From positions 1-64,000 of the forward strand of contig URUY01000013.1 of NCBI GenBank assembly GCA_900551115.1: a stretch of 64,000 nt of DNA, read 5' to 3'. The position numbers were made by a program, and so were the translations under genes. The notes beneath the pieces were generated by a model, which searched no databases, had not been told where the DNA came from, and saw only the letters and a list, made by a program, of their open reading frames with translations. The DNA comes from an uncultured Lachnospiraceae bacterium. GTDB taxonomy: Bacteria; Bacillota; Clostridia; Lachnospirales; Lachnospiraceae. Shown here piece after piece: positions 51,256 to 60,077 of the stretch. The number at the start of each line of letters is the position of its first letter. The stretch's first letter is position 1.

Positions 51256-52128
51256 TTACACCAGTTTTCCGTACATTTCCGGACGTCTGTCACGGAACAC
51301 GCCCCAGCTCATCCGCATTTCTTCTGCTGCATCCAAATCAAGGGTATGCAGCAATATCTGCTCTGTTTCTCTGTCTGCACTTTTTCTGATTTCCCCCGTT
51401 TCATCCGTAATAAAAGAAGAACCATAAAAAACAAGGGCAGAGCTTTGACTGTTATTTGCAGAAGAGGGCTTCACTTCCTCTCTTCCGATACGGTTAGCCG
51501 CAATCACCGGTATCAGATTGGCAGCTGCATGTCCCTGCATGCACCGGCGCCACTGGGGCATACTGTCATAGGAAAGCACCGGCTCGGAGCCGATAGCCGT
51601 AGGATACAAAAGCAGCTCTGCTCCCATAAGTGCCATACTGCGGGCTGCTTCCGGAAACCACTGGTCCCAGCAGATACCCACGCCTATTTTTCCGTATCTG
51701 GTATTCCATACCCGGAAACCGGTATCTCCCGGTGTAAAATAAAATTTCTCCTGATAAAAATGGTCGTCAGGAATATGGGTTTTCCTATAGATTCCCAATA
51801 TACTGCCGTCCGCGTCTATCATTGCCACCGTATTGTAGGTAGTATTTTCCTGCCGTTCAAAAAAACTAACAGGCAGCACCACGGAAAGCTTGGCTGCAAG
51901 TGACTGCAGGCGCCTGACTGCCGGATTTTCCTCTAAAGGCAGCGCCAGCTTATAGGAATCATAATTTTTTTCCTGACAAAAATACCAGGTTTCAAACAGC
52001 TCCGGTAAAAGGATGACCTGTGCGCCCTTTCTCGCCGCTTCCCTGATAAAGCCCTCTGCCGCTTCTATATTTTCTTCTCTGTTTCTGTTGCAGTACATCT
52101 GTACTGCCGCAACGGTTACGTTTCTCAT
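51256..52128 (-). CDS. aguB: N-carbamoylputrescine amidase
   Basis: A 290-aa nitrilase-superfamily enzyme with the Glu-Lys-Cys triad: LLPELFETWYF (Glu), YRKTHIPDD (Lys) and GVGICWDQWFPEAARS (Cys). It releases carbamate-derived CO2 and ammonia from N-carbamoylputrescine, giving putrescine. It is the last gene of the polyamine operon, 48 bp after aguA, whose product it uses. Confidence 0.95.
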   Translation of the reverse strand: MRNVTVAAVQMYCNRNREENIEAAEGFIREAARKGAQVILLPELFETWYFCQEKNYDSYKLALPLEENPAVRRLQSLAAKLSVVLPVSFFERQENTTYNTVAMIDADGSILGIYRKTHIPDDHFYQEKFYFTPGDTGFRVWNTRYGKIGVGICWDQWFPEAARSMALMGAELLLYPTAIGSEPVLSYDSMPQWRRCMQGHAAANLIPVIAANRIGREEVKPSSANNSQSSALVFYGSSFITDETGEIRKSADRETEQILLHTLDLDAAEEMRMSWGVFRDRRPEMYGKLV

Positions 52129-52176
52129 CCTTTCAACCTTTCCTTCCTGCTAAAGCATTTTTTCGCAGGCACCTCG

Positions 52177-53274
52177 TCACAAGCCTGCCGGAATCTGCTG
52201 GGTAATGCAGTGGATATTGCCGCCGCCGATTAAAATATCTCTGGCATAAATCTGTATAACCTCTCTGTCAGGAAATAGTCCCTGCAAAATTTCTTTTGCC
52301 TGCGTATCCGCCGCATCTCCAAATCCCGGCATTACAACGGCGTTATTTGCAATATAAAAATTCACATAGGAAGCCGCCAGTCTCTCTCCCGGCTTTCTGG
52401 TAGGTTCCCCGTCACATAAATCAAGGCCTTTGCACTCTTCTTCACTTATGCACACCGGCTTTGGCAAAGGAAGCTTATGAATTTTCAGCTTTCTGCCCTT
52501 GGCATCGGTCTGTGCTTCCAAATAGTCAAGACACGCCTTAGAAAGAGCATACTGGGCATCTTCCGTATCCTCCGTCCATGCAAGCACTACTTCCCCCGGT
52601 GCTGTAAAGGCACAGATATTGTCCACATGCTCGTTGGTTTCATCCAGATAAATCCCTCTCGGAAGCCAAAGCACTTTTTCTGTATTCAAATATCCCTTTA
52701 AGGTCTCTTCGATTTCTTCTTTTGACAAATGAGGATTACGTCCCTTGCTTAACAGACAGCTTTCCGTTACCATGGCGGTACCCTCGCCGTCTACATGGAT
52801 GGAACCGCCCTCTAAAATAAAGTCCCTTTTATCATAAACATCTTTATTGAGTAAATCGCACAGCTTTCTTGCCATCCGGTTGTCCTTATCCCAGGGAAAA
52901 TACAGCCCGTCCTCCAAGCCGCCCCAGGCATTAAAGCCCCAGTCAATTCCTCTTGTGACACCTTTGTCATTTACAACAAAGGTAGGCGCGTAATCTCTTG
53001 CCCATGCATCATCAGAGGCCATTTCCACCACCCGTATGTGGGGCGGCAGCATGGCTCTTGCATTGTCATACTGTCTGTCACCGGCTGCTACCGTGACCTT
53101 TTCTGACCGGGCTATGGCTTTTGCAACCTCCACAAAAGCTTTCCTTGCCGCATAAGCGCCGTACTGCCAGGAATCAGCTCTCTCAGGGAATATCATGATA
53201 CAGCCCTCATGGGGTTCAAATTCCCCGGGCATCCGAAAACCATCCTCTTTGGGTGTTGTCCACAAAATCTGCAT
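52177..53274 (-). CDS. aguA: Agmatine deiminase
   Basis: The 365-aa protein has the family signatures DDAWARDYAPTFVVN, ILEGGSIHVDGEGT, ETNEHVDNICAF and the catalytic Cys near the end in GGGNIHCITQQIPAG. It turns agmatine into N-carbamoylputrescine plus ammonia. Starts 3 bp after the fused decarboxylase gene. Confidence 0.96.
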   Translation of the reverse strand: MQILWTTPKEDGFRMPGEFEPHEGCIMIFPERADSWQYGAYAARKAFVEVAKAIARSEKVTVAAGDRQYDNARAMLPPHIRVVEMASDDAWARDYAPTFVVNDKGVTRGIDWGFNAWGGLEDGLYFPWDKDNRMARKLCDLLNKDVYDKRDFILEGGSIHVDGEGTAMVTESCLLSKGRNPHLSKEEIEETLKGYLNTEKVLWLPRGIYLDETNEHVDNICAFTAPGEVVLAWTEDTEDAQYALSKACLDYLEAQTDAKGRKLKIHKLPLPKPVCISEEECKGLDLCDGEPTRKPGERLAASYVNFYIANNAVVMPGFGDAADTQAKEILQGLFPDREVIQIYARDILIGGGNIHCITQQIPAGL

Positions 53275-53277
53275 GAA

Positions 53278-55089
53278 TTACAGCCTCCCCTTAAAATCCT
53301 CGTATCCAAACTGCTTTACTATCCGGCAGCTTCCGTCTTTTTTTTGCAAAACAATCGCCGGAAGCGGCATGCCGTTAAAGGTATTGTTTTTAACCATGGA
53401 ATAAATAGCCATATCTTCAAATACCAGCCTGTCGCCTTCCTTAAGGGGCTTGTCAAAGGAATAGTCCCCTATTACATCCCCTGCCAGACAGGTAGGGCCG
53501 GCCAGCCGGTAGGAATACGCCTTTTCACCCACCTTTCCGCTTTCCTTAAGAGGCGGACGGTAGGGCATTTCCAGCACATCCGGCATATGGCAGGCTGCCG
53601 AGGTGTCCAAAATCCCAATCTCTATGCCGTTTTTTACAAGCTCCAATACGGAGGTTATCAGATATCCGGCATTCAGCGCCACCGCTTCACCCGGCTCCAG
53701 ATACACGGTCAGACCGTATTTTTCCTGCATCCGCCGGATACATTTCTCCAGTCTGTCCACATCATAATCGGCTCTGGTAATATGGTGACCGCCGCCGAAA
53801 TTAATCCACTTCATACCGGGCAGCCATTTTCCGAACTGCTCCTCCACAGCGTCCAGGGTTTTTTCCAAATCGTCCGCATTCTGCTCACAAAGGGTATGAA
53901 AATGCAGACCGTCCAACTGTCCGAGCAACCTGGCAAAGGCCTCTTCTCCCCCTGCTGCCTTTATTCTTTCCTTAAAATTTTCCAGTGTAACCCCCATCCG
54001 GGAACCCGGCGCACAGGGGTCATAAATAGCATGTCCTTCCTGAGTGGAACACTGGGGATTAATCCGAAGTCCGATACTTTTCCCCATCTCCTTTGCTTTT
54101 TTACCGAACTTATCCACCTGTGCAAAGGAATTAAACACAAGGTGGTCACTGTATTTTAAAATTTCAGCAAATTCATTTTCCTTAAAAGCCGGCGCAAATA
54201 CATGATTTTCACATACCTTGCCCTCTTTTGCAAGGGGAAGCACCATTTCTTCATAGCCAAGCCGCGCCTCATACAAGCCGCTTGCCGTTGCACCGGATAA
54301 AAAGCTTCCTATCAGCGGGTAAAGCGCATACATGGAAAAAGCCTTTTGTGCAAGCAGGATTTTAGCGCCTGTCCTGTCCATAACTCCTCTTAAAATGCGG
54401 AGATTCTTTTCAATTAAAGCCTCGTCTGCCACATAGCATGGCGTGGGAAGCTTTTCCCGCTCCCGTGCCGCTGTTTCTCTGATAACTTCCTCGAAAAAAT
54501 ATAGGAAACCATCTTCTATGGCAAACTCATCCTCTGTGGCGTCACCCAAATCATAAAAATATCTGCCGCTTTTTATGTCTACGGAAAGGCTGTCTAAGGG
54601 AAAGCCCTTCTTTTTAATGGGATGGCATTTTGCTGTCAGAAGGAAGGCCTCGCTTTGCAGGCTTTCATCCATCCGTTCAAATAAACGGCCTTCCTTTGTT
54701 ATAAAGCAGATGGCATTATAATATCTGGCAGTAAGATTTCCGTACTTCTCTGCCAGTCCTGCATAATACTGCTGCATTTCCTCATCTGAAAGGCTTTTGC
54801 CGTTTACGGTACGCACATGTACCCCCGGCTGAAGCTCTTCCGGTAATTCCTTACAGTAAAGACCGGAATCACAGGAAAAAACCGGCATTTTATATGCAGC
54901 ATAGTAGGCCTTCGCCTTCTGTCTTGCATTTTCAAGGGGACTGTTTCCCCTTTCTTCCACAAACGGCGCTGCAATCCCTGTTTCCTTTTCCATAGCTTTC
55001 AAGCTTACAAGCTCAACCGGCAGATTAATAAGCCTGTTCTGCATGGCTGTAAGCTTTGCCGGATTACCGGTTCCATACAATACCTTCAT
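53278..55089 (-). CDS. nspC: Ham1-like NTP pyrophosphatase / carboxynorspermidine decarboxylase fusion
   Basis: Residues 1-205 of 603 resemble the Ham1/RdgB family (LYGTGNPAKLTAM, SCDSGLYCKELPEE, QPGVHVRTVNG), which removes non-canonical purine nucleotides. Residues about 215-603 are a fold III PLP decarboxylase of the NspC type: LPTPCYVADEALIEKNL, KILLAQKAFSM (PLP lysine), LDGLHFHTLCEQ, WINFGGGHHIT, YLEPGEAVAL, DTSAACHMPDVLEMPYRP and GDVIGDYSF. NspC decarboxylates carboxy(nor)spermidine. The reading frame passes without break through a short linker (ETAAREREK). The two parts are normally separate proteins. Confidence 0.88.
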   Translation of the reverse strand: MKVLYGTGNPAKLTAMQNRLINLPVELVSLKAMEKETGIAAPFVEERGNSPLENARQKAKAYYAAYKMPVFSCDSGLYCKELPEELQPGVHVRTVNGKSLSDEEMQQYYAGLAEKYGNLTARYYNAICFITKEGRLFERMDESLQSEAFLLTAKCHPIKKKGFPLDSLSVDIKSGRYFYDLGDATEDEFAIEDGFLYFFEEVIRETAAREREKLPTPCYVADEALIEKNLRILRGVMDRTGAKILLAQKAFSMYALYPLIGSFLSGATASGLYEARLGYEEMVLPLAKEGKVCENHVFAPAFKENEFAEILKYSDHLVFNSFAQVDKFGKKAKEMGKSIGLRINPQCSTQEGHAIYDPCAPGSRMGVTLENFKERIKAAGGEEAFARLLGQLDGLHFHTLCEQNADDLEKTLDAVEEQFGKWLPGMKWINFGGGHHITRADYDVDRLEKCIRRMQEKYGLTVYLEPGEAVALNAGYLITSVLELVKNGIEIGILDTSAACHMPDVLEMPYRPPLKESGKVGEKAYSYRLAGPTCLAGDVIGDYSFDKPLKEGDRLVFEDMAIYSMVKNNTFNGMPLPAIVLQKKDGSCRIVKQFGYEDFKGRL

Positions 55090-55127
55090 GCCTCTATCTC
55101 CTACTTCTGTATCAGGCCAAAGCTCTC

Positions 55128-56390
55128 TTAGTCAACCAGTACCGGATTTTCATCCACTTCCCAGGGAAGCCCCCATTTATTTAACGCGTCCATAAACGGA
55201 TCCGGGTCAAACTCTTCTACGTTAAAGACACCGGGTTTCTTCCATGCGCCTGTCATTACCATCATGGCTCCAATCATGGCGGGCACGCCGGTTGTATAGG
55301 ATATAGCCTGGGACTCCACCTCTTTATAGCACTCCTGATGGTCGCATACGTTGTAAATGTAGACAGATTTTTCCTTGCCGTCTTTTTTACCGGTAAAAAT
55401 ACAGCCGATATTGGTTTTGCCTACGGTACGTGGACCAAGTGACGCAGGGTCCGGCAGAAGCGCCTTCAAAAACTGGATAGGCACAATATCCTTTCCTTCA
55501 AAATGGATGGGCGAAGTAGAAAGCATACCCACATTTTCCAGACATTTCATATGGGTAAGATAGCTCTGCCCAAAGGTCATGAAAAAGCGGATGCGCTTTA
55601 TACCGGGGATATTTTTTGCAAGGGACTCGATTTCCTCATGATGCAGCAGATACATGTCCTTCTGTCCCACACCTGCAAAATGGTATTCTCTCTTGATTTC
55701 CATGGGCTTTGTTTCTACCCAGTGACCGTCCTCCCAATAGGAGCCGTTTGAAGAAACCTCCCGCAGATTGATTTCCGGATTAAAATTGGTGGCAAAGGGA
55801 TAGCCATGGTCTCCTCCATTGCAGTCTAAAATATCGATATATTCAATTTCATCAAAATAGTGCTTTAAGACATATGCAGAGAAAACACCGGTTACACCTG
55901 GGTCAAAGCCGCTTCCCAAAAGCGCCGTCAAACCGGCTTCCTTAAATTTCTCCTGATAATCCCACTGCCAGGAATAATCAAAATAAGCTGTAAATCCCTC
56001 TTTTTTGCATCTTTCTTCATATACCGCACGCCATGACGGATCGTCTGTGTTTTCTGCCTCGTAATTGGCAGTGTCCACATAATCCACGCCGCAGGCAAGA
56101 CAGGCGTCCATAATCGTTAAATCCTGATAAGGAAGGGCAAGATTTAAAACCACCTGAGGTTTTACCCGGTTAATCAGGGCAATCAGCTCATCCGTCCTGT
56201 CCGCATCCACTCTCTCTGTGGTAATTTTGGATTTTACGCCCTTTTCCTCTAACTTCGCCTTTAATGCATTGCATTTTTCCACAGTCCGGCTGGCAATACA
56301 GATTTCATCAAAAACCTCTGCATTCTGCGCACATTTCTGAATTGCAACACCGGCTACACCGCCGCATCCGATTACTAATACTTTTCCCAT
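55128..56390 (-). CDS. Carboxynorspermidine synthase-like (saccharopine dehydrogenase family)
   Basis: The 420-aa protein has an N-terminal NADPH-binding fold (KVLVIGCGGVAGVAIQKCAQ) and family motifs ALPYQDLTIMDACLACGVDYVDTANYE and GSGFDPGVTGVFSAYVLKHYFDEI. In the same cluster as NspC it most likely joins aspartate semialdehyde to putrescine or diaminopropane. Start ATG 56390 (AAGGGAGACCAGT upstream); the longer frame overlaps speE and adds no domain. Confidence 0.9.
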   Translation of the reverse strand: MGKVLVIGCGGVAGVAIQKCAQNAEVFDEICIASRTVEKCNALKAKLEEKGVKSKITTERVDADRTDELIALINRVKPQVVLNLALPYQDLTIMDACLACGVDYVDTANYEAENTDDPSWRAVYEERCKKEGFTAYFDYSWQWDYQEKFKEAGLTALLGSGFDPGVTGVFSAYVLKHYFDEIEYIDILDCNGGDHGYPFATNFNPEINLREVSSNGSYWEDGHWVETKPMEIKREYHFAGVGQKDMYLLHHEEIESLAKNIPGIKRIRFFMTFGQSYLTHMKCLENVGMLSTSPIHFEGKDIVPIQFLKALLPDPASLGPRTVGKTNIGCIFTGKKDGKEKSVYIYNVCDHQECYKEVESQAISYTTGVPAMIGAMMVMTGAWKKPGVFNVEEFDPDPFMDALNKWGLPWEVDENPVLVD

Positions 56391-56421
56391 ACTGGTCTCC
56401 CTTTCTATTCTATCTTCACAA

Positions 56422-57276
56422 TTACTGCTCCACTTCCCGCAGCAGCTTTTCCACATAGGCCGGCAGCGCGAATGCGCCGGCATGCAGCTGCGGGGTATAA
56501 TATTTGGTATCAATTCCTAAAAGCTTCCAGGCTATGCCGTCAAAATCATGTACCGGATGATACCGTTTGGAGGCAAAGCCAAAGAGCCAGTGCCCCGAAG
56601 GATAGGTCGGTATATGCGCCTGATACACACGGCTTATAGGAAAGCTTTCTACAATACGCTTGTGGGCGCGCCTGCAAGCCTCTGCGTCTCCATCATAAAA
56701 GGGACTCTCATGCTGATTCACCATAATGCCGTCCTCTCTTAGCGCCTTGTAGCAGTTGCCGTAAAATTCCTTGGTAAAAAGCCCCTCTCCCGGTCCGAAG
56801 GGGTCCGTAGAATCCACAATAATCACATCATATTCATTTTCCTTAGACCGGATAAAGCGAAGCCCGTCCTCAAAATAAAGCTGCACGCGCGGGTCATCAA
56901 AACGGCATGCGGTCTGCGGCAGGTATTTTTTGCAGACCTCTACCACAAGCGGGTCTATTTCCACCATATCAATATGCTTTACCGTTTCGTACCGGGTAAG
57001 CTCCCTCACCACGCCGCCGTCTCCTGCTCCGATTACCAGTATCCGCTCTGCACACGGATGCACCCCCATGGGCACATGGGTAATCATTTCATGATAGACA
57101 AACTCGTCCTTTTCCGTCAGCATCATAAAGCCGTCAAGTGTCAGAAACCTTCCAAATTCCTTTGACTCAAAAACATCTATCCGCTGAAAATCGCTCTGTC
57201 CGCTGTAAAGCTGCTTATCTACACGAATGGACAGCTTCACATCCGGTGTATGCAGTTCAGAAAACCACAGTTCCAT
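56422..57276 (-). CDS. speE: Polyamine aminopropyltransferase (spermidine synthase)
   Basis: A 284-aa enzyme with the family motifs YHEMITHVPM, ILVIGAGDGGVVRELTRYE, DMVEIDPLVVEVCK and DVIIVDSTDPFGPGEGLFT. It moves the aminopropyl group of decarboxylated SAM onto putrescine (or, in some relatives, agmatine). Encoded 13 bp after speA and before the dehydrogenase, giving both routes in one operon. Confidence 0.96.
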   Translation of the reverse strand: MELWFSELHTPDVKLSIRVDKQLYSGQSDFQRIDVFESKEFGRFLTLDGFMMLTEKDEFVYHEMITHVPMGVHPCAERILVIGAGDGGVVRELTRYETVKHIDMVEIDPLVVEVCKKYLPQTACRFDDPRVQLYFEDGLRFIRSKENEYDVIIVDSTDPFGPGEGLFTKEFYGNCYKALREDGIMVNQHESPFYDGDAEACRRAHKRIVESFPISRVYQAHIPTYPSGHWLFGFASKRYHPVHDFDGIAWKLLGIDTKYYTPQLHAGAFALPAYVEKLLREVEQ

Positions 57277-57289
57277 ATATTCCTCCTCT

Positions 57290-58753
57290 TTAAAACCATA
57301 CTTCCTTCAATACATTGAGCCGCTCTATGGCCGCATCCTCCGGTCCCGTCATGGAGCAGCCTTTTTCTTTGGCATAAGAAATATACTCTAAAATTTCTTT
57401 TGTAATCTGTTCTCCCGGCGCCAGGATGGGAATGCCGGGCGGATAGCACATCACAAATTCACTGCAGATACGGCCTTTCGTTTCCATAAGAGGCAGGGAT
57501 TCCTTCGGTGCATAAAATGCCTTCTTGGGAGAAACCGCCACCTTGGGGTCAATATATTCCTGACTGAACATAACGCTTTCGTCCCGCTTATACTTTCTGT
57601 GAATTTCCATAAGGGCGCTTACCAGGCGCTCAATCTCCCGCTCCCTGTCCCCGATGGAAATATAAGCAAGAATATTGGCAATATCCCCCAGTTCTACCTG
57701 AATATCGTACTCATCACGCAGAATATCATAGACTTCAATACCGTTTCGTCCGATTCCCAGCGTATTGACGGTAAGCTTTGTCCTGTCAAAATCATAAATG
57801 CTGTCGCCGTTTATCATTTCCGCCGAATAAGCGTAGTAACCGCCTATTCCGTTGATTTCCTTTCTGGCATATTCCGCCAGCGCTTCCACCTTAGCAAACG
57901 CCTCCCTGCCCCCAAGCGCCAAATTTTTCCGGGAAATATCCAAACTTGCCAAAAGCAGATAAGAACCGCTGGTGGTCTGGGTCAGGTTGATAATCTGCCT
58001 CACATAACCGGGACTTACTCTGTTTCCGCCCACCAGTAAAAAGGAGCTTTGTGTCAGGCTTCCCCCCGACTTATGCATACTGACTGCCGCCATATCCGCT
58101 CCTGCTGCCATAGCGGAAACCGGCATGTTTTCTCCGAAATAGAAATGGGTTCCGTGGGCTTCGTCTGCCAGTGCCAGCATGCCGTTTTCATGGGCCAGCT
58201 CCACAATCTTTTTCAAATCGGAGCAGATTCCGTAATAGGTAGGATTGTTTACCAGGACAGCAACCGCATCCGGATTTTCCCTGATGGCACGCTCCACCTG
58301 CTCCACCTTCATCCCGAGCGCAATACCAAGCTTCTTATCCATATCAGGATTTACATAAACAGGAATGGCGCCGTTTAATACCAGCGCATTGATAACGCTT
58401 CTGTGTACATTGCGGGGCAGAATAATTTTGTCGCCCTGCTTACAGGCAGTAAGCACCATGCCCTGTACGGAGGAGGTCGTGCCTCCCACCATCAAAAACG
58501 CCTGTTTTGCACCGAAGGCATCTGCGGCAAGCTCTTCTGCCTCTTTAATAACGGAAACCGGATGGCAGAGATTATCCAGACATTTCTGAGAATTAACATC
58601 TAACCCCACGCACTGCTGCCCCAAAAGCTCCGTAAGCTCCGGATTTCCCCGTCCTCTTTTATGCCCCGGTACATCAAACGGTACGATTCTGTTTTTTCGG
58701 AAATTATAAAGCGCCTCATACACCGGCGCCTTTTTCTGATCTAACTGATACAT
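57290..58753 (-). CDS. speA: Arginine decarboxylase (aspartate aminotransferase fold)
   Basis: The 487-aa PLP enzyme belongs to the small Orn/Lys/Arg decarboxylase group: DVPGHKRGRGNPEL, VGGTTSSVQGMVLTACKQGD, DEAHGTHFYFG and the PLP lysine in AAVSMHKSGGSLTQSS. Substrate choice by sequence is uncertain, but aguA and aguB next to it argue for arginine to agmatine. Situated 24 bp after speD. Confidence 0.93.
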   Translation of the reverse strand: MYQLDQKKAPVYEALYNFRKNRIVPFDVPGHKRGRGNPELTELLGQQCVGLDVNSQKCLDNLCHPVSVIKEAEELAADAFGAKQAFLMVGGTTSSVQGMVLTACKQGDKIILPRNVHRSVINALVLNGAIPVYVNPDMDKKLGIALGMKVEQVERAIRENPDAVAVLVNNPTYYGICSDLKKIVELAHENGMLALADEAHGTHFYFGENMPVSAMAAGADMAAVSMHKSGGSLTQSSFLLVGGNRVSPGYVRQIINLTQTTSGSYLLLASLDISRKNLALGGREAFAKVEALAEYARKEINGIGGYYAYSAEMINGDSIYDFDRTKLTVNTLGIGRNGIEVYDILRDEYDIQVELGDIANILAYISIGDREREIERLVSALMEIHRKYKRDESVMFSQEYIDPKVAVSPKKAFYAPKESLPLMETKGRICSEFVMCYPPGIPILAPGEQITKEILEYISYAKEKGCSMTGPEDAAIERLNVLKEVWF

Positions 58754-58777
58754 AAAAACGCCCCTTTTAAAACTTTC

Positions 58778-59548
58778 CTAGAAGATATTCCGCCCGCTGA
58801 AGATTTCTATCATTTCTTTTCTGAGATTATCCGTTATTTCCAGCCTTGTTTTAGGCGGCAGCTCGTATACGTCGCTGTTAAACAGATAATTTTGCAGATC
58901 TATTTCTTTAATCAGCATTTTCGTATGGAAAATATTGGCTTCATATACGTTAATATCCACTGCGTCATAATGTCTTAAGGTTTCTTCGTCAATATAGTCC
59001 TGAATGGAGGTAATCTTATGGTCCATAAACAGCTTGTGGCCCTCCATATCTCTGGTAAAGCCCCGTACATGGTAGTCCATTGTAATAATATCCGAATCAA
59101 AGGAGCCAATAAGGTAATCCAGTGTAGACAGCGGCGATATCTCCCCGCAGGTTGCCACGTCAATATCCACCCTGAAGGTTGCCAGACAGGTTTCCGGATG
59201 GTACTCAGGATAGGTATGTACCGTAATATGGCTCTTATCCAAATGTGCCAAAATGGTTTCACCGGCATTTTCACAGACAGTGGCACCCGCAGGCACCATA
59301 GAGTCCTCCGCAATCAGAATCGTCACCGAAGAGCCCTGCGGCTCATAATCCTGACTGGAGATATTTAAAACCGTAGCGCCTATCATGTCCGTTACGTTTG
59401 TCAGGATTTTAGTCAGACGTTCGGAATTGTACTGTTCATCGATATAGGCAATGTAATCCTTCTGTTCCCGCTGTGTTTTCGCATAACAGACATCATATAT
59501 ATTAAAGCTCAAGGATTTTGTCAGATTATTAAAGCCATACAATTTCAT
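58778..59548 (-). CDS. speD: S-adenosylmethionine decarboxylase (E. coli-type proenzyme)
   Basis: This 256-aa pyruvoyl enzyme has the self-cleavage site LDKSHITVHTYPEYHPE; cutting before the Ser makes the pyruvoyl group. It supplies decarboxylated SAM to SpeE. ATG 59548 has GGGAGG upstream; an earlier in-frame Met lies within the leader. First gene of the polyamine operon, preceded by a long structured leader with a terminator. Confidence 0.95.
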   Translation of the reverse strand: MKLYGFNNLTKSLSFNIYDVCYAKTQREQKDYIAYIDEQYNSERLTKILTNVTDMIGATVLNISSQDYEPQGSSVTILIAEDSMVPAGATVCENAGETILAHLDKSHITVHTYPEYHPETCLATFRVDIDVATCGEISPLSTLDYLIGSFDSDIITMDYHVRGFTRDMEGHKLFMDHKITSIQDYIDEETLRHYDAVDINVYEANIFHTKMLIKEIDLQNYLFNSDVYELPPKTRLEITDNLRKEMIEIFSGRNIF

Positions 59549-59614
59549 TTTTACCTCCCTGCCGGAACACAGCCCTTCACACCTTAGTGTATTAAGGTCT
59601 TTCCTGTTTAAATT

Positions 59615-59647
59615 AAAAAAAGCAAGCAATGCATTACCATCACTTGC
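59615..59647 (-). terminator. Intrinsic terminator inside the speD leader
   Basis: On the minus strand GCAAGTGATG-GTAATG-CATTGCTTGC forms a 10-bp stem (two wobble pairs) followed by seven T, 67 bp before the speD start codon. No protein gene ends here that I trust, so it is either an attenuator for the polyamine operon or the end of a separate small RNA. Confidence 0.85.
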
Positions 59648-60012
59648 TCACCTGTATTTTTAAAGGTATTCATATTATCAGTTAAAAGCATAAAAACAGC
59701 ATCTGTAATACTGCCTTACACCTTTCACAATTTAAAATGAATTTAAAAAACAGATATTTGGTTTAGAGTCTATATAGCAAATATTTTACTTTTACTACTC
59801 TTATTGACCGTTTCACAAGTTTGGTGTGCATTTGCACTGGTTTATAGTAACCAACTTATAAAATTTGAGCTTTTAACTCAATCAATAAGGCAACTAAGTT
59901 GCCAATCGGCAGTTGACCCGGCTGTCCGTCTGGCCTTAACTTACTGCATGGCATGCAGAAAGTGGTCAAAAATATTTGCATGGAAGACAAACCAATACCC
60001 GCTTTCCATACA
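59648..60012 (-). ncRNA. Candidate structured leader or small RNA upstream of speD
   Basis: About 365 nt between a strong promoter and the terminator. It holds perfect small hairpins in quick succession: GTGCATTTGCAC (59826-59837), GGTTTATAGTAACC (59839-59852), GAGCTTTTAACTC (59867-59879), GGCAACTAAGTTGCC (59889-59903), GCCAATCGGC (59901-59910) and CTGCATGGCATGCAG (59944-59958). A 41-codon frame beginning MQIFLTTFCMPC also runs through (ends 59856) but lacks a ribosome binding site. No riboswitch class that I know matches. Confidence 0.55.
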
Positions 60013-60018
60013 ATTTTG

Positions 60019-60047
60019 ACTATATCACAGGAAAACAGGTACGTCAA
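60019..60047 (-). promoter_or_regulatory. Sigma-A promoter of the speD leader/polyamine operon
   Basis: TTGACG (60042-60047) and TATAGT (60019-60024) are 17 bp apart on the minus strand. Transcription would begin near 60012, giving a leader of about 460 nt before speD. Confidence 0.85.
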
Positions 60048-60077
60048 TTAAATTTTTCTTCTAAAGCTCTTCTAAAA

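Noticed and set aside
53209..54159. 316-codon plus-strand frame
   Set aside because: Antisense shadow of the nspC fusion; no family features.
59856..60047. 63-codon minus-strand frame upstream of speD as a gene
   Set aside because: It starts over the -35 of the promoter and lacks a ribosome binding site; the inner Met gives 41 codons inside the hairpin-rich region. Kept only as a remark under the RNA candidate.
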